Counted from the stretch's first letter, positions 1 to 6,508 are shown. The stretch is 8,490 nt of DNA from CALWZE01 sp964645785 (GCA_964645785.1 CAZYAV010000063.1:1-8490); one strand, 5' to 3'. Notes: a model not told the origin generated them from the letters alone. Numbers and translations are program-made.

Positions 1-1
1 C

Positions 2-1342
2 TTCCTCGACACTCCGGGCCACGAGGCGTTCACCGCCATGCGCGCGCGCGGCGCGATGATTACCGATATCGCCATCCTCGTCGTCGCGGGGGACGACGGC
101 ATCAAGCCGCAGACCGTCGAGGCAATCAACCACGCCAAGGCGGCAGGCGTCTCGATTATCGTCGCAATCAACAAGATGGATAAGCCGGCCGCCAACGCCG
201 AGCGGGTCATGCAGGAGCTGACCGAGTACGAGCTTGTCCCCGAGGCGTGGGGCGGCGACGTGATCTGCGTGCCGGTCTCGGCCAAGACGGGCATGGGCAT
301 CCCCGAGCTGCTGGAGAATCTGCAGCTGGTCGCGGAGGTCAAGGAGCTGAAGGCCAACCCCAACCGGATGGCGAAGGGCACGGTCATCGAGGCCAAGCTG
401 GACAAGGGCCGCGGCCCGGTCGCGACCGTTCTCATCCAGAACGGCACCCTCAAGCAGGGCGACGTCATCATCGCCGGCACCTCGGTCGGCCGGGTGCGGG
501 TCATGTCCGACGAGCACGGCAACGAGCTGGAAACCGCCGGCCCGAGTGTCCCGGTGGAGATCACCGGGCTGGACGACGTGCCCTCGGCGGGCGACGTATT
601 CAACGCCGTTGAGGATGAGAAGCTCGCGCGCGAGCTGGTCGTGCGCCGCCGCACCGAGGAGAAGGAGGAGCAGTTCAAGTCCTACAAAAAGGTCACCCTA
701 GACAACCTGTTCAGCCAGATTGCGGAGGGCGAGGTCAAGGAGCTGCCGATTATCGTCAAGGCGGACGTGCAGGGCTCCGCGGAAGCGATCAAGTCCAGCC
801 TCGAGCAGATTTCCAACGACGAGGTGCGGGTGCGGGTCATCCACGCGGCGGTCGGCGGGGTCAGCTCAAGCGACATCATGCTCGCCGAGGCGTCCGGCGC
901 GATTGTCATCGGCTTCAATGTCCGTCCCGACCCGGCGGCGGCAGACCAGGCCGCGCAGGCCGGGGTGGATATGCATATGTACCGGGTCATCTACGACGCC
1001 ATCGACGATGTCAAGGCCGCGATGAAGGGAATGCTTGCGCCCAAGACCCGCGAGGTCGACCTGGGCAGGGTCGAGGTTCGCCAGGTGCTCAAGATCAGCT
1101 CGGTCGGCACCGTATCGGGCTGCTATGTGCAAAGCGGCAAGGTCGACCGCTCCAGCCTCATCCGGGTCGTGCGGGACGGCATCGTCATCAACGACGACAA
1201 AATCGCCTCCCTGCGCCGGTTCAAGGACGACGTCAAGGAGGTCGCCGCCGGGTACGAGTGCGGCATCACGCTGGAGAAGTTCAACGACGTCAAAGAGGGC
1301 GACGTGTTCGAGGCGTATACAATCGAGGAATACCGCGACTGA
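2..1342 (+). CDS. infB: Translation initiation factor IF-2, C-terminal part (5' end outside window)
   Basis: IF-2 is the GTPase that brings fMet-tRNA to the 30S subunit and promotes 50S joining. The open frame runs in from the left edge, so the N-terminal domain and the G1/G2 motifs are missing; 446 codons remain before the TGA. Visible G-domain motifs are G3 DTPGH (fragment residues 3-7), G4 NKMD (57-60) and G5 SAK (93-95). Domain II, the EF-Tu-like beta barrel, follows from about residue 118 (GTVIEAKLDKGRGPVATVL). Domain III lies around LPIIVKADVQGSAEAI, and the C-terminal fMet-tRNA-binding domain includes the conserved GYECGI stretch. Identity is certain from these family motifs. The Met at base 38 is internal, not a start. 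No frameshift is visible. The gene heads the run of + strand translation genes in this window. Confidence 0.98.
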   Translation, partial: FLDTPGHEAFTAMRARGAMITDIAILVVAGDDGIKPQTVEAINHAKAAGVSIIVAINKMDKPAANAERVMQELTEYELVPEAWGGDVICVPVSAKTGMGIPELLENLQLVAEVKELKANPNRMAKGTVIEAKLDKGRGPVATVLIQNGTLKQGDVIIAGTSVGRVRVMSDEHGNELETAGPSVPVEITGLDDVPSAGDVFNAVEDEKLARELVVRRRTEEKEEQFKSYKKVTLDNLFSQIAEGEVKELPIIVKADVQGSAEAIKSSLEQISNDEVRVRVIHAAVGGVSSSDIMLAEASGAIVIGFNVRPDPAAADQAAQAGVDMHMYRVIYDAIDDVKAAMKGMLAPKTREVDLGRVEVRQVLKISSVGTVSGCYVQSGKVDRSSLIRVVRDGIVINDDKIASLRRFKDDVKEVAAGYECGITLEKFNDVKEGDVFEAYTIEEYRD

Positions 1343-1476
1343 GCCGGGGCACAGCCCCGGCGGGGCTCGGGGGCGTGTTCCGGCTTTTCCGGCATGGCGC
1401 GGCGGCCGACCCTTTGCGCGCGGGGCGCGTTTGGGGATTCGCCCTGCCCCGCGGCCGCGGGTGGGAGCAAAATGCG
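1343..1476 (+). repeat. GC-rich spacer with strong inverted repeats
   Basis: Directly after the infB stop, GCCGGGGC (1343-1350) and GCCCCGGC (1354-1361) form a perfect 8-bp stem with an ACA loop. The second arm can instead pair downstream: AGCCCC (1353-1358) with GGGGCT (1362-1367). The two hairpins are mutually exclusive. Further on, CGCGGGGC (1419-1426) pairs perfectly with GCCCCGCG (1446-1453). There is no U-tract after any of them, so they are not standard intrinsic terminators. They may affect 3' end stability or readthrough between infB and the next gene. That role is inference; the repeats themselves are read directly. Confidence 0.6.
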
Positions 1477-1746
1477 ATGGAATTAGAGGGCATGAAATTC
1501 CGCGGGCTGGACGGCGCGGGCAACGAGACCGAGTGCGAGGTTCTGCACGCGTTTGCCTGCGCGCAGACCGGCAAGCGCTACCTTGTCTACACCGACGGCG
1601 GCGTGGACAAGGCGGGCAGGCTGCGCTATTTCGCGGCGGCCTACACCGAGCAGCCCGAGGGGCTCGCGCTCGACCCCGTCCGCACCGACGAGGAGTGGGC
1701 GGTCATCGACCGCGAGCTGTACGGCGGCGCCGAACCGCAGCCCTGA
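1477..1746 (+). CDS. DUF1292 (UPF0473) protein, copy 1, 89 aa
   Basis: This is a small acidic protein of the DUF1292/UPF0473 family, to which Bacillus subtilis YrzB belongs; the biochemical function of the family is unknown. Family pattern seen here: GNETECEVLHAF, then TGKRYLVYTD, an aromatic YFAAAYTE strand, and an ending with DEEWAVIDREL. The length of 89 residues is about right for the family. The ATG at 1477 is chosen because GGGAG at 1463-1467 lies 9 nt upstream and because the protein then begins just before the conserved core. The same frame is open further upstream, but that part overlaps infB and has no family similarity. It is the first of three consecutive paralogues between infB and rbfA. 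A stem-loop after it may separate it from the second copy. Confidence 0.85.
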   Translation: MELEGMKFRGLDGAGNETECEVLHAFACAQTGKRYLVYTDGGVDKAGRLRYFAAAYTEQPEGLALDPVRTDEEWAVIDRELYGGAEPQP

Positions 1747-1775
1747 CCCGCGCTGGCCGTGCGGGCAAAGCAGCT

Positions 1776-1812
1776 GCCGCCCCGGCTTGCGTACGGGGCG
1801 GCGTTCCGTTTT
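1776..1812 (+). terminator. Candidate intrinsic terminator or attenuator after DUF1292 copy 1
   Basis: GCCGCCCCG (1776-1784) pairs perfectly with CGGGGCGGC (1794-1802), giving a 9-bp GC stem with a 9-nt loop. It is followed by an interrupted T-rich tail ending in TTTT (1809-1812). A smaller hairpin, CCCGC/GCGGG (1747-1751/1761-1765), precedes it. The tail is imperfect, so termination may be partial. The other two DUF1292 genes and rbfA lie downstream. Confidence 0.5.
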
Positions 1813-1868
1813 ATGGGTATAAAAACAGGATGGCCGGGCAGCGTTCCCGGCGGCGAGGAAAAAACAAT

Positions 1869-2156
1869 ATGGCAATTATTGATCAGTGCGACGTGACCGT
1901 TTACGACGAGGAAAACACCCTGAACCTCACCATGCAGGACGAGGAGGGCAACGAGCTGGAGTGCGAGGCGCTGTTCTCCTTCCTCTACAAGCCCACCGGG
2001 CGGCGGTATCTCGTCTATCAGGTGCTCAACAGCGAGACGGAGGACGACATCTGCGCGTCGGTCATGCTGGACGGCGCCGAGGAGATGGAGCTTGTCCCCG
2101 TCGAGACCGACGAGGAATACGACAGAATCGAGGAGGTCATGGACGCCGTTCTGTGA
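1869..2156 (+). CDS. DUF1292 (UPF0473) protein, copy 2, 95 aa
   Basis: This is the second DUF1292 family protein, very acidic. The shared pattern is clear: DEEGNELECEALFSF, TGRRYLVYQ, then LVPVETDEEYDRIEEVMDAVL at the C-terminus. It differs from copies 1 and 3 in the middle: the YTD...G/V...FAARYTE strand is replaced by a QVLNSETEDDICASVML segment, and the Trp of EEW is Tyr. This makes it the most diverged of the three. ATG 1869 is chosen because GAGGAA (1855-1860) sits 8 nt upstream; the in-frame ATG at 1830 lacks a properly spaced site and would add a basic, non-family N-terminus. The next DUF1292 gene starts 21 nt after its stop, so both are probably on one transcript. Function is unknown. 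Confidence 0.85.
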   Translation: MAIIDQCDVTVYDEENTLNLTMQDEEGNELECEALFSFLYKPTGRRYLVYQVLNSETEDDICASVMLDGAEEMELVPVETDEEYDRIEEVMDAVL

Positions 2157-2177
2157 CCTCCGGACAGGAGCATGAAT

Positions 2178-2456
2178 ATGGAGAAAACCGACGGCGCGCG
2201 CGGCGCGTCCGAGCAGCAGAACAGCGGCGGGTTTGAGCTGTTGTTCACCTTTGAAAGCGAGGCCACCGGCCACAGCTATATGGCCTACACCGACCACAGC
2301 GTGGACGAAAACGGGGTGGAGCGGGTGTTTGCCGCCCGCTACACCGAGGACGGCGGCGCGGTGGAGCCGATTGATTCCCCCGAGGAGTGGGCGATGATCC
2401 AGGGAATTCTGGACGAAATCCAGGGCAGCCTGGCCGCCGGGGAGAAGGGGGAATAA
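2178..2456 (+). CDS. DUF1292 (UPF0473) protein, copy 3, 92 aa
   Basis: This is the third DUF1292 family protein and the closest of the three to the usual family sequence: GGFELLFTFESEATGHSY, MAYTDHSVDENG, VFAARYTED, then PIDSPEEWAMIQGILDEI. It carries a short Gly/Glu-rich C-terminal tail (AAGEKGE). Two in-frame ATGs are possible, at 2172 and 2178. AGGAG at 2166-2170 leaves 7 nt to the second but only 1 nt to the first, so 2178 is preferred; the choice changes the protein by two residues. Its TAA ends 2 nt before the rbfA ATG, which suggests translational coupling with rbfA. Function is unknown; the position places it in a ribosome-maturation transcript. Confidence 0.87.
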   Translation: MEKTDGARGASEQQNSGGFELLFTFESEATGHSYMAYTDHSVDENGVERVFAARYTEDGGAVEPIDSPEEWAMIQGILDEIQGSLAAGEKGE

Positions 2457-2458
2457 CC

Positions 2459-2803
2459 ATGCCCGCGCACAGAATGGAGCGCCTGAACAAGGATTTCAAG
2501 CGGGAGATCAGCGCGATTCTTTCGGGCATGAAGGACGCCCGGGTCAACCAGTATCTCTCGGTCATGCGCGCCGAGGTCACCAGCGACCTCTCCTATGCCA
2601 AGGTGTATATCGCGTCGCTGGGCGGCTTTGAGGAGGCCAGGGCGGCCTGTGCGGTGCTGGCCAGGGCGCAGGGGTATATCAAAACCGAGCTTTCCCGGCG
2701 GCTGCGCATCCGCAAGATCCCCGAATTGCAGTTTATCCCGGACGATTCGGTCGATTACTATAACCGGATTAACACGATCATCGAGGGATTCAAACATGAA
2801 TGA
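2459..2803 (+). CDS. rbfA: 30S ribosome-binding factor RbfA
   Basis: RbfA is a small KH-like protein that binds the immature 30S subunit and helps late 16S rRNA maturation. The 114-residue length is normal. Typical features are the N-terminal helix RMERLNKDFKREISAIL (residues 5-21), the strand TSDLSYAKVYIASLG (41-55), and the C-terminal signature LRIRKIPELQFIPDDS (82-97). The ATG at 2459 follows a purine-rich G-run (2447-2451) that lies inside the end of DUF1292 copy 3. Its last 8 nt overlap the start of the DHH phosphoesterase gene, indicating coupled translation. In Bacillus the gene sits between infB/ylxP and truB; here three DUF1292 genes precede it instead. Confidence 0.97.
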   Translation: MPAHRMERLNKDFKREISAILSGMKDARVNQYLSVMRAEVTSDLSYAKVYIASLGGFEEARAACAVLARAQGYIKTELSRRLRIRKIPELQFIPDDSVDYYNRINTIIEGFKHE

Positions 2804-3758
2804 ACAACATACGGCGGCGCAGGCCGCCGCGCGGCTGCGCGAGATGCGGGACGTCGCCATCCTGACCCACCGCAACCCGGACGGCGACACGCTCGGCTCG
2901 GGGTTCGCGCTTTGGGCGGCGCTGCGCGCGCTCGGCATCCGCGCCATGGTCGTCAACGAGGAGCCCTTCCCCGAAAAATACGCCTATATGACCGAGCCGT
3001 ATGCGCGCGCGGCCGAGCCGTTTGAGCCGCAGCGGGTCGTCTCGGTCGACACGGCCACGGTCAAGCTGATGGGGCAGCGGGTCGCCGCGCTGTACGGCGG
3101 CCGGGTGGAGCTCGCGCTCGACCACCACGGCACAAACGAGGGGTTCGCCGCCCTCACCCTGTGCGAGCCGGGCATGTCCAGCTGCTGCGAGCTGGTCATG
3201 CAGGTAATCGACGCGCTCGGCGTTGCGGCCGACCCGTATATCGCAAACTGCGTCTACACCGGCCTTGCCACCGATACCGGCTGCTTTAAATACGCCAACA
3301 CCACCCCCGGCGCCCACCGGCTCGCCGCACGGCTGATCGAGCTGGGCGCGGATTATACAACCCTAAACCGCCTGCTGTTCGAGACCAAGTCCCGCGGGCG
3401 GCTGCTGCTGGAGCAGCTGGCAATCGCGGGCATCGAATTCGCCGCGGGCGGCAAAATCGCGATTGTCACCGTCACCCGGCAGATGCTGGAGCGTTCCGGC
3501 TGCACCCCGGGCGACATTGAGGGCATCACCCCGATTGCCCGCCAGATTGAGGGGGTCGAGCTGGGCGTCACCCTGCGGGAGCTGAAGAACGGCAATTTCA
3601 AGGTCTCGCTGCGGTCGGTCAGCCTTGATTCGGCCAAAATCTGCGCGCTGTTCGGCGGGGGCGGCCACAAATTCGCCGCCGGGTTTGAGTGCAGCGGCGC
3701 GCCCGACGATATCAAAACGGCCATCGTGCAGACCGCCGAAGCGGAGATGAACCGTTGA
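2796..3758 (+). CDS. nrnA: DHH/DHHA1 phosphoesterase, NrnA-type (nanoRNase / pAp phosphatase)
   Basis: This protein (320 aa) belongs to the DHH subfamily 1 phosphoesterases, Mn-dependent enzymes that in Firmicutes degrade short oligoribonucleotides, pAp and in some cases linear dinucleotides. DHH-domain motifs in order: HRNPDGDTLGS (residues 25-35, metal ligands H25, D29, D31), SVDT (D85), the DHH triplet D109-H110-H111, and ATDTGCFKY (D160). The C-terminal DHHA1 domain ends with the nucleotide-binding GGGGHKFAAG (287-296). All catalytic residues are present and the length is typical. The ATG at 2796 overlaps the rbfA stop by 8 nt and has GAGGGA (2783-2788) 7 nt upstream. The exact substrate cannot be told from sequence alone. 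Its place between rbfA and truB is common in Clostridia. Confidence 0.93.
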   Translation: MNEQHTAAQAAARLREMRDVAILTHRNPDGDTLGSGFALWAALRALGIRAMVVNEEPFPEKYAYMTEPYARAAEPFEPQRVVSVDTATVKLMGQRVAALYGGRVELALDHHGTNEGFAALTLCEPGMSSCCELVMQVIDALGVAADPYIANCVYTGLATDTGCFKYANTTPGAHRLAARLIELGADYTTLNRLLFETKSRGRLLLEQLAIAGIEFAAGGKIAIVTVTRQMLERSGCTPGDIEGITPIARQIEGVELGVTLRELKNGNFKVSLRSVSLDSAKICALFGGGGHKFAAGFECSGAPDDIKTAIVQTAEAEMNR

Positions 3759-4678
3759 ACGGGATTCTCATCGCGGACAAGCCCGCCGGGTTTACCTCGT
3801 TTGACCTGATTGCCAAGCTGCGCGGGGTTTTGCAGGAGCGGCGGCTCGGCCACGGCGGCACCCTCGACCCGATGGCGACCGGCGTCCTGCCGGTTTTTGT
3901 GGGCACGGCTACCAAGGCGGCCGACCTGCTGCCCAACGGGCGCAAGCGGTACATCGCGCAGGTGCGGCTGGGCGTCAAAACCGATTCGGGCGACTGCACG
4001 GGCAGCCCGGTTGCGCAGGATGACCGCCGCGTGCCGCTGCCGGCGTTACAGGCGGCGGCGCGCGAATTTCTCGGCGCGGGGGAGCAGATTCCCCCGATGG
4101 TCTCCGCCGTGCGGGTGCAGGGCAGGCGGCTGTACGAGCTTGCGCGCGCCGGGCAGACGGTTGCGCGCAAAGCGCGGCCAATCGAGATTTATTCTATCGG
4201 CGTCAGCCCGGCGGCGGGCGAACCGGCGCGCGCGGACGGCCTGCCGGAGCGCTTTATGCTGGAGGTCGAGTGCTCCAGGGGCACCTATATCCGCACCCTC
4301 GCCGAGGACATCGCCGCGCGCTGCGGTTGCCTTGCCACCCTGGCCGGGCTGCGCCGCACCATGAGCGCGGGCTTCACCCTTGCGCAGGCGCACCCGCTTG
4401 AGGAGATCGAGGCCGCGGCGGCCGCGGGGCGGGCGGAATCCCTGCTGCTGCCGGTGGACGCAGCCTTTGCCGCGCACCGCGCCCTCACGCTGGACGAGCC
4501 GCTCGCGCGGCTGTTCCTCAACGGCGTGCGGCTTGCGCCGGAGCGGCTGCCGGAAGCCGTGCACCCGGGGGAGCGGGTGCGGGTTTACCGCGCGGGCGTC
4601 TTTCTCGGCCTCGGGGAGGCGCAGGACGGCGGCTTCAAAAAGATCAAGCAGTTCTGGTTTGAACAACAGCCCGGCTGA
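3755..4678 (+). CDS. truB: tRNA pseudouridine(55) synthase TruB
   Basis: TruB converts U55 in the T-loop of elongator tRNAs to pseudouridine and also acts as a tRNA chaperone. The protein is 307 aa. Motifs: N-terminal MNGILIADKPAGFTSFD, catalytic GHGGTLDPMATGVLPV with nucleophile D38, KRYIA (Y66), PPMVSAVRVQGRRLYELAR (113-131), SRGTYIRTLAEDI (174-186), and a C-terminal PUA-like region (about 233-300). The start is TTG at 3755. It gives exactly the usual TruB N-terminus, has GGAG (3743-3746) 8 nt upstream, and no in-frame ATG lies near it; the ATG at 3747 is in the nrnA frame. The TTG overlaps the nrnA TGA by 4 nt, so translation is probably by reinitiation. Confidence 0.96.
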   Translation: MNGILIADKPAGFTSFDLIAKLRGVLQERRLGHGGTLDPMATGVLPVFVGTATKAADLLPNGRKRYIAQVRLGVKTDSGDCTGSPVAQDDRRVPLPALQAAAREFLGAGEQIPPMVSAVRVQGRRLYELARAGQTVARKARPIEIYSIGVSPAAGEPARADGLPERFMLEVECSRGTYIRTLAEDIAARCGCLATLAGLRRTMSAGFTLAQAHPLEEIEAAAAAGRAESLLLPVDAAFAAHRALTLDEPLARLFLNGVRLAPERLPEAVHPGERVRVYRAGVFLGLGEAQDGGFKKIKQFWFEQQPG

Positions 4679-4700
4679 CCGGGCAACGCGGAGCAAGCTT

Positions 4701-5639
4701 ATGGATATTCTCAGCCATATTCAGCCGCAGCGCGGCCGGACGGTTGTCGCGCTCGGATATTTCGACGGGGTGCATCTCGGGCACCGCGCGGTGCTGGACA
4801 CGGCCTGCGGCCTCGCGCAAGAGCGGGGCGCCCTGCCCGCCGCGCTCACCTTTGACATGCACCGCCGCCGCGCCGCCGCAAAGGGGCAGGGCGACCTGGA
4901 TACCTACGCGCACCGCGCCGCGCGGATGGCGGCCTGCGGGCTTTCCCTGCTGGTGCAGCTCGATTTCGGCGAAATTTCCGCCCTCACCCCCGTGCAGTTT
5001 GCGCAGACGGCGCTCGGCGCGCAGGGGCTGAACGCGGCGGCGGTCTGCTGCGGCGCGGATTTCCGGTTTGGCTGTGAGCGCGCCGGGGATATCGGGACGC
5101 TGCGGGCGCTCGGGCGGGAAATCGGGTTTGAAACGGTGGTTGTGCCGGCGGTGGAGGCGGACGGCGAGCCGGTCTCCACCTCCCGCATCAAGGGGTACGT
5201 CCGGCGCGGCGAAATCGAGCGGGCGCGGGCACTGCTCGGCCACCCGTACAGCTTTGCCCTGCCGGTCTGCGCGGACAAGAAGCTCGCGCGGCGGCTCGGC
5301 TTCCCCACCATCAACCAACAGTTCCCGCAGACCCTGCTGCCGCCGCGGTTCGGCGTTTACCGCGCCGCCGTCCGGCTGGACGGCGCGGTCTACGACGGCA
5401 TCAGCAATATCGGGGTGCGCCCGAGCGTGCACAGCGACGGCTGCGTCATGCTTGAGACCCACATCATCGGCTTTGCCGGCGATCTGTACGGCAGAACCGT
5501 CGAGGTGGAGCTGCTCTCCTTTTTGCGGGACGAGATGAAATTCGCAAGCGTGGACGCGCTGCGCGCCCAGGTCGAGCGGGATATCGACACGGTTCGCCAA
5601 ATGGCTGCCGCGGACGGCGCTGCGCCGGCGCAAGGCTGA
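4701..5639 (+). CDS. ribF: Bifunctional riboflavin kinase / FAD synthetase RibF
   Basis: RibF phosphorylates riboflavin to FMN and adenylylates FMN to FAD. The protein has 312 residues, the usual length. The N-terminal FAD synthetase (nucleotidyltransferase) domain shows GYFDGVHLGH (19-28), ADFRFG (119-124) and STSRIKGYVRRGEIERARALLG (159-180). The C-terminal flavokinase domain shows RRLGFPTIN (197-205), FGVY (217-220), NIGVRPSV (236-243) and the catalytic-Glu stretch ETHIIGFAGDLYG (E252). Two positions differ from common family forms: the usual DPHP after the first strand reads DMHR (52-55), and the usual GEDFRFG reads GADFRFG. ATG 4701 has GGAG (4690-4693) 7 nt upstream. The gap to truB is 22 nt. 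It appears to be the last gene of the GC-rich operon before the AT-rich insert. Confidence 0.96.
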   Translation: MDILSHIQPQRGRTVVALGYFDGVHLGHRAVLDTACGLAQERGALPAALTFDMHRRRAAAKGQGDLDTYAHRAARMAACGLSLLVQLDFGEISALTPVQFAQTALGAQGLNAAAVCCGADFRFGCERAGDIGTLRALGREIGFETVVVPAVEADGEPVSTSRIKGYVRRGEIERARALLGHPYSFALPVCADKKLARRLGFPTINQQFPQTLLPPRFGVYRAAVRLDGAVYDGISNIGVRPSVHSDGCVMLETHIIGFAGDLYGRTVEVELLSFLRDEMKFASVDALRAQVERDIDTVRQMAAADGAAPAQG

Positions 5640-5646
5640 GCGGCGC

Positions 5647-5670
5647 TGCCCTTGGGGCACATCTTTATTG
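5647..5670 (+). terminator. Weak candidate terminator after ribF
   Basis: TGCCC (5647-5651) pairs with GGGCA (5655-5659) around a TTG loop, followed by the T-rich CATCTTTATTG. The stem is only 5 bp, so efficiency is uncertain. Its position, 8 nt after the ribF stop and before the base composition changes, fits the end of the operon. Confidence 0.4.
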
Positions 5671-5679
5671 TGTTATGCT
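5652..5679 (+). promoter_or_regulatory. Candidate extended -10 promoter for the membrane protein gene
   Basis: TATGCT (5674-5679) is preceded by TG at 5671-5672, giving an extended -10 form, with TTGGGG (5652-5657) 16 nt upstream as a poor -35. The -35 overlaps the hairpin just after ribF. The gene it would serve starts at 5718. Support is sequence resemblance only. Confidence 0.35.
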
Positions 5680-5717
5680 GACCCCCGCGACAAAGCGGTG
5701 TTCCATGGAGGTACTGT

Positions 5718-5996
5718 ATGAAGCAGCTGAAGACGATCAGAAGAATAGCGGTTATTCTGTTTTTGATTTCGCTTTTCTGTACAGTTGATTTAGGGCTGAA
5801 TGTTCTTTTCAATACGGCACCCGGCATTCATGATGGCTTAGCGGCACATAGCTTTCTTCATGCTGTGCTTGGTATTTTTGGAGACGGCGCGTGGACATTT
5901 GATCGGTTCTTCGCAGCATTTAAAAACGCAGCCTGGATTACGTATGCTCTTTTGGCAGGCAATGCGGTTTTGCATTTTTGCTGTGAGGACAAATAA
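5718..5996 (+). CDS. Small two-helix membrane protein, function unknown (92 aa)
   Basis: I do not recognise this family with confidence. The protein has a basic N-terminus (MKQLKTIRR), a hydrophobic segment at about residues 10-31 (AVILFLISLFCTVDLGLNVL) and a second at about 69-88 (AAWITYALLAGNAVLHFCC). The loop between them is rich in Gly, His and aromatic residues (PGIHDGLAAHSFLHAVLGIFGDG). With positive charges at the start, an N-in, C-in topology with the loop outside is the simple prediction. A strong ribosome binding site, GGAGG (5707-5711), lies 6 nt before the ATG, which supports real translation. GC is about 44% by rough count, well below the core genes around it and a little above the acetyltransferase that follows 30 nt later. 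It was probably acquired together with that gene. Confidence 0.75.
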   Translation: MKQLKTIRRIAVILFLISLFCTVDLGLNVLFNTAPGIHDGLAAHSFLHAVLGIFGDGAWTFDRFFAAFKNAAWITYALLAGNAVLHFCCEDK

Positions 5997-6026
5997 ATCG
6001 GAATTTGTATGAGGAGAAAACATTAA

Positions 6027-6482
6027 ATGGATTATCAAATAATACGACTTATAGATAAGCCTGAAATAAAAGAACAAGCTGCACAGTGGTTTCATCAAAA
6101 ATGGAATATTCCTTTACAAGCATATATGGAAAGTATGGAGGATTGCCTTGCACAAAAGAATTGTGTTCCTCAATGGTATATGGCAATAGAGAACAATAGG
6201 ATTATTGGCGGTTTAGGCGTTATTGAAAATGATTTTCACGATAGAAAAGACCTTACTCCAAATGTATGCGCTGTTTATACTGAAACAGATAAACGCAATA
6301 ATGGTGTAGCCGGTGCTTTGTTAAATTATGCTTGCGCTGATATGAAAAATAAAGGAATTGATACTTTATACCTCATAACAGACCACACATCTTTTTATGA
6401 GCGTTACGGGTGGGATTTTCTTTGTAAGGTGCAAGGCGATGGTGAGCCTGATATGACAAGAATGTATATTCACAGAACTTAA
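6027..6482 (+). CDS. GNAT family N-acetyltransferase (151 aa)
   Basis: GNAT enzymes transfer an acetyl group from acetyl-CoA to an amine. Visible features: strand WYMAIENNRIIGGLGVIEND (50-69), then VCAVYTETDKRNNGVAGALLNYA (80-102), in which R90-N-N-G93-V-A95 is the acetyl-CoA pyrophosphate-binding RxxGxA motif. DTLYLITDHTSFYERYGWDF (112-131) is the usual motif B/C end with the FYERYGW signature. The substrate cannot be told; small-molecule and antibiotic-modifying members share this layout. GAGGAG (6011-6016) lies 10 nt before the ATG. GC is about 35% by rough count, against about 70% in ribF, with AT-rich codons throughout. This is strong evidence of acquisition from a low-GC donor. No frame disruption is seen, so the gene looks intact. 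Confidence 0.9.
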   Translation: MDYQIIRLIDKPEIKEQAAQWFHQKWNIPLQAYMESMEDCLAQKNCVPQWYMAIENNRIIGGLGVIENDFHDRKDLTPNVCAVYTETDKRNNGVAGALLNYACADMKNKGIDTLYLITDHTSFYERYGWDFLCKVQGDGEPDMTRMYIHRT

Positions 6483-6489
6483 TAAATTC

Positions 6490-6508
6490 CGGTTTACCGG
6501 CCAAACCG
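6490..6508 (+). terminator. Weak stem-loop after the acetyltransferase gene
   Basis: CGGTTT (6490-6495) pairs with AAACCG (6503-6508) around a 7-nt loop, 7 nt after the stop codon. A run of four T follows only at 6517-6520, too far for a classic terminator. It may still end or protect the acetyltransferase transcript. Confidence 0.35.

Larger units (their letters stand above)
5700..6482. other. AT-rich insert between ribF and rpsO
   Basis: Base composition falls from about 70% GC in ribF to roughly 44% and then 35% across the membrane protein and acetyltransferase genes, then rises again after 6483. In Bacillus and many other Firmicutes ribF is followed directly by rpsO and pnp, so this block interrupts a conserved linkage. 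I found no transposase, integrase or clear matching repeats at its edges; the inverted-repeat element at 6539-6670 lies just downstream. Horizontal transfer is inferred from composition and context. Confidence 0.65.

Noticed and set aside
1258..1476. Upstream extension of the first DUF1292 gene
   Set aside because: The extra residues overlap infB and the GC-rich hairpins and lack DUF1292 similarity; the ATG at 1477 has a properly spaced GGGAG.
1818..1823. TATAAA as a -10 for the second DUF1292 gene
   Set aside because: No -35 at a suitable distance: the matching place is the GC stem of the candidate terminator. Not enough to call a promoter.
1641..2297. - strand frame of 218 codons across the DUF1292 genes
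   Set aside because: It covers three supported + strand genes with their own ribosome binding sites and has no recognisable domain.
4644..5660. Long open frame on the - strand (338 codons) opposite ribF
   Set aside because: It is a by-product of high GC content; its translation is Arg/Ala/Gly-rich without family motifs, while the + strand encodes clear RibF motifs.
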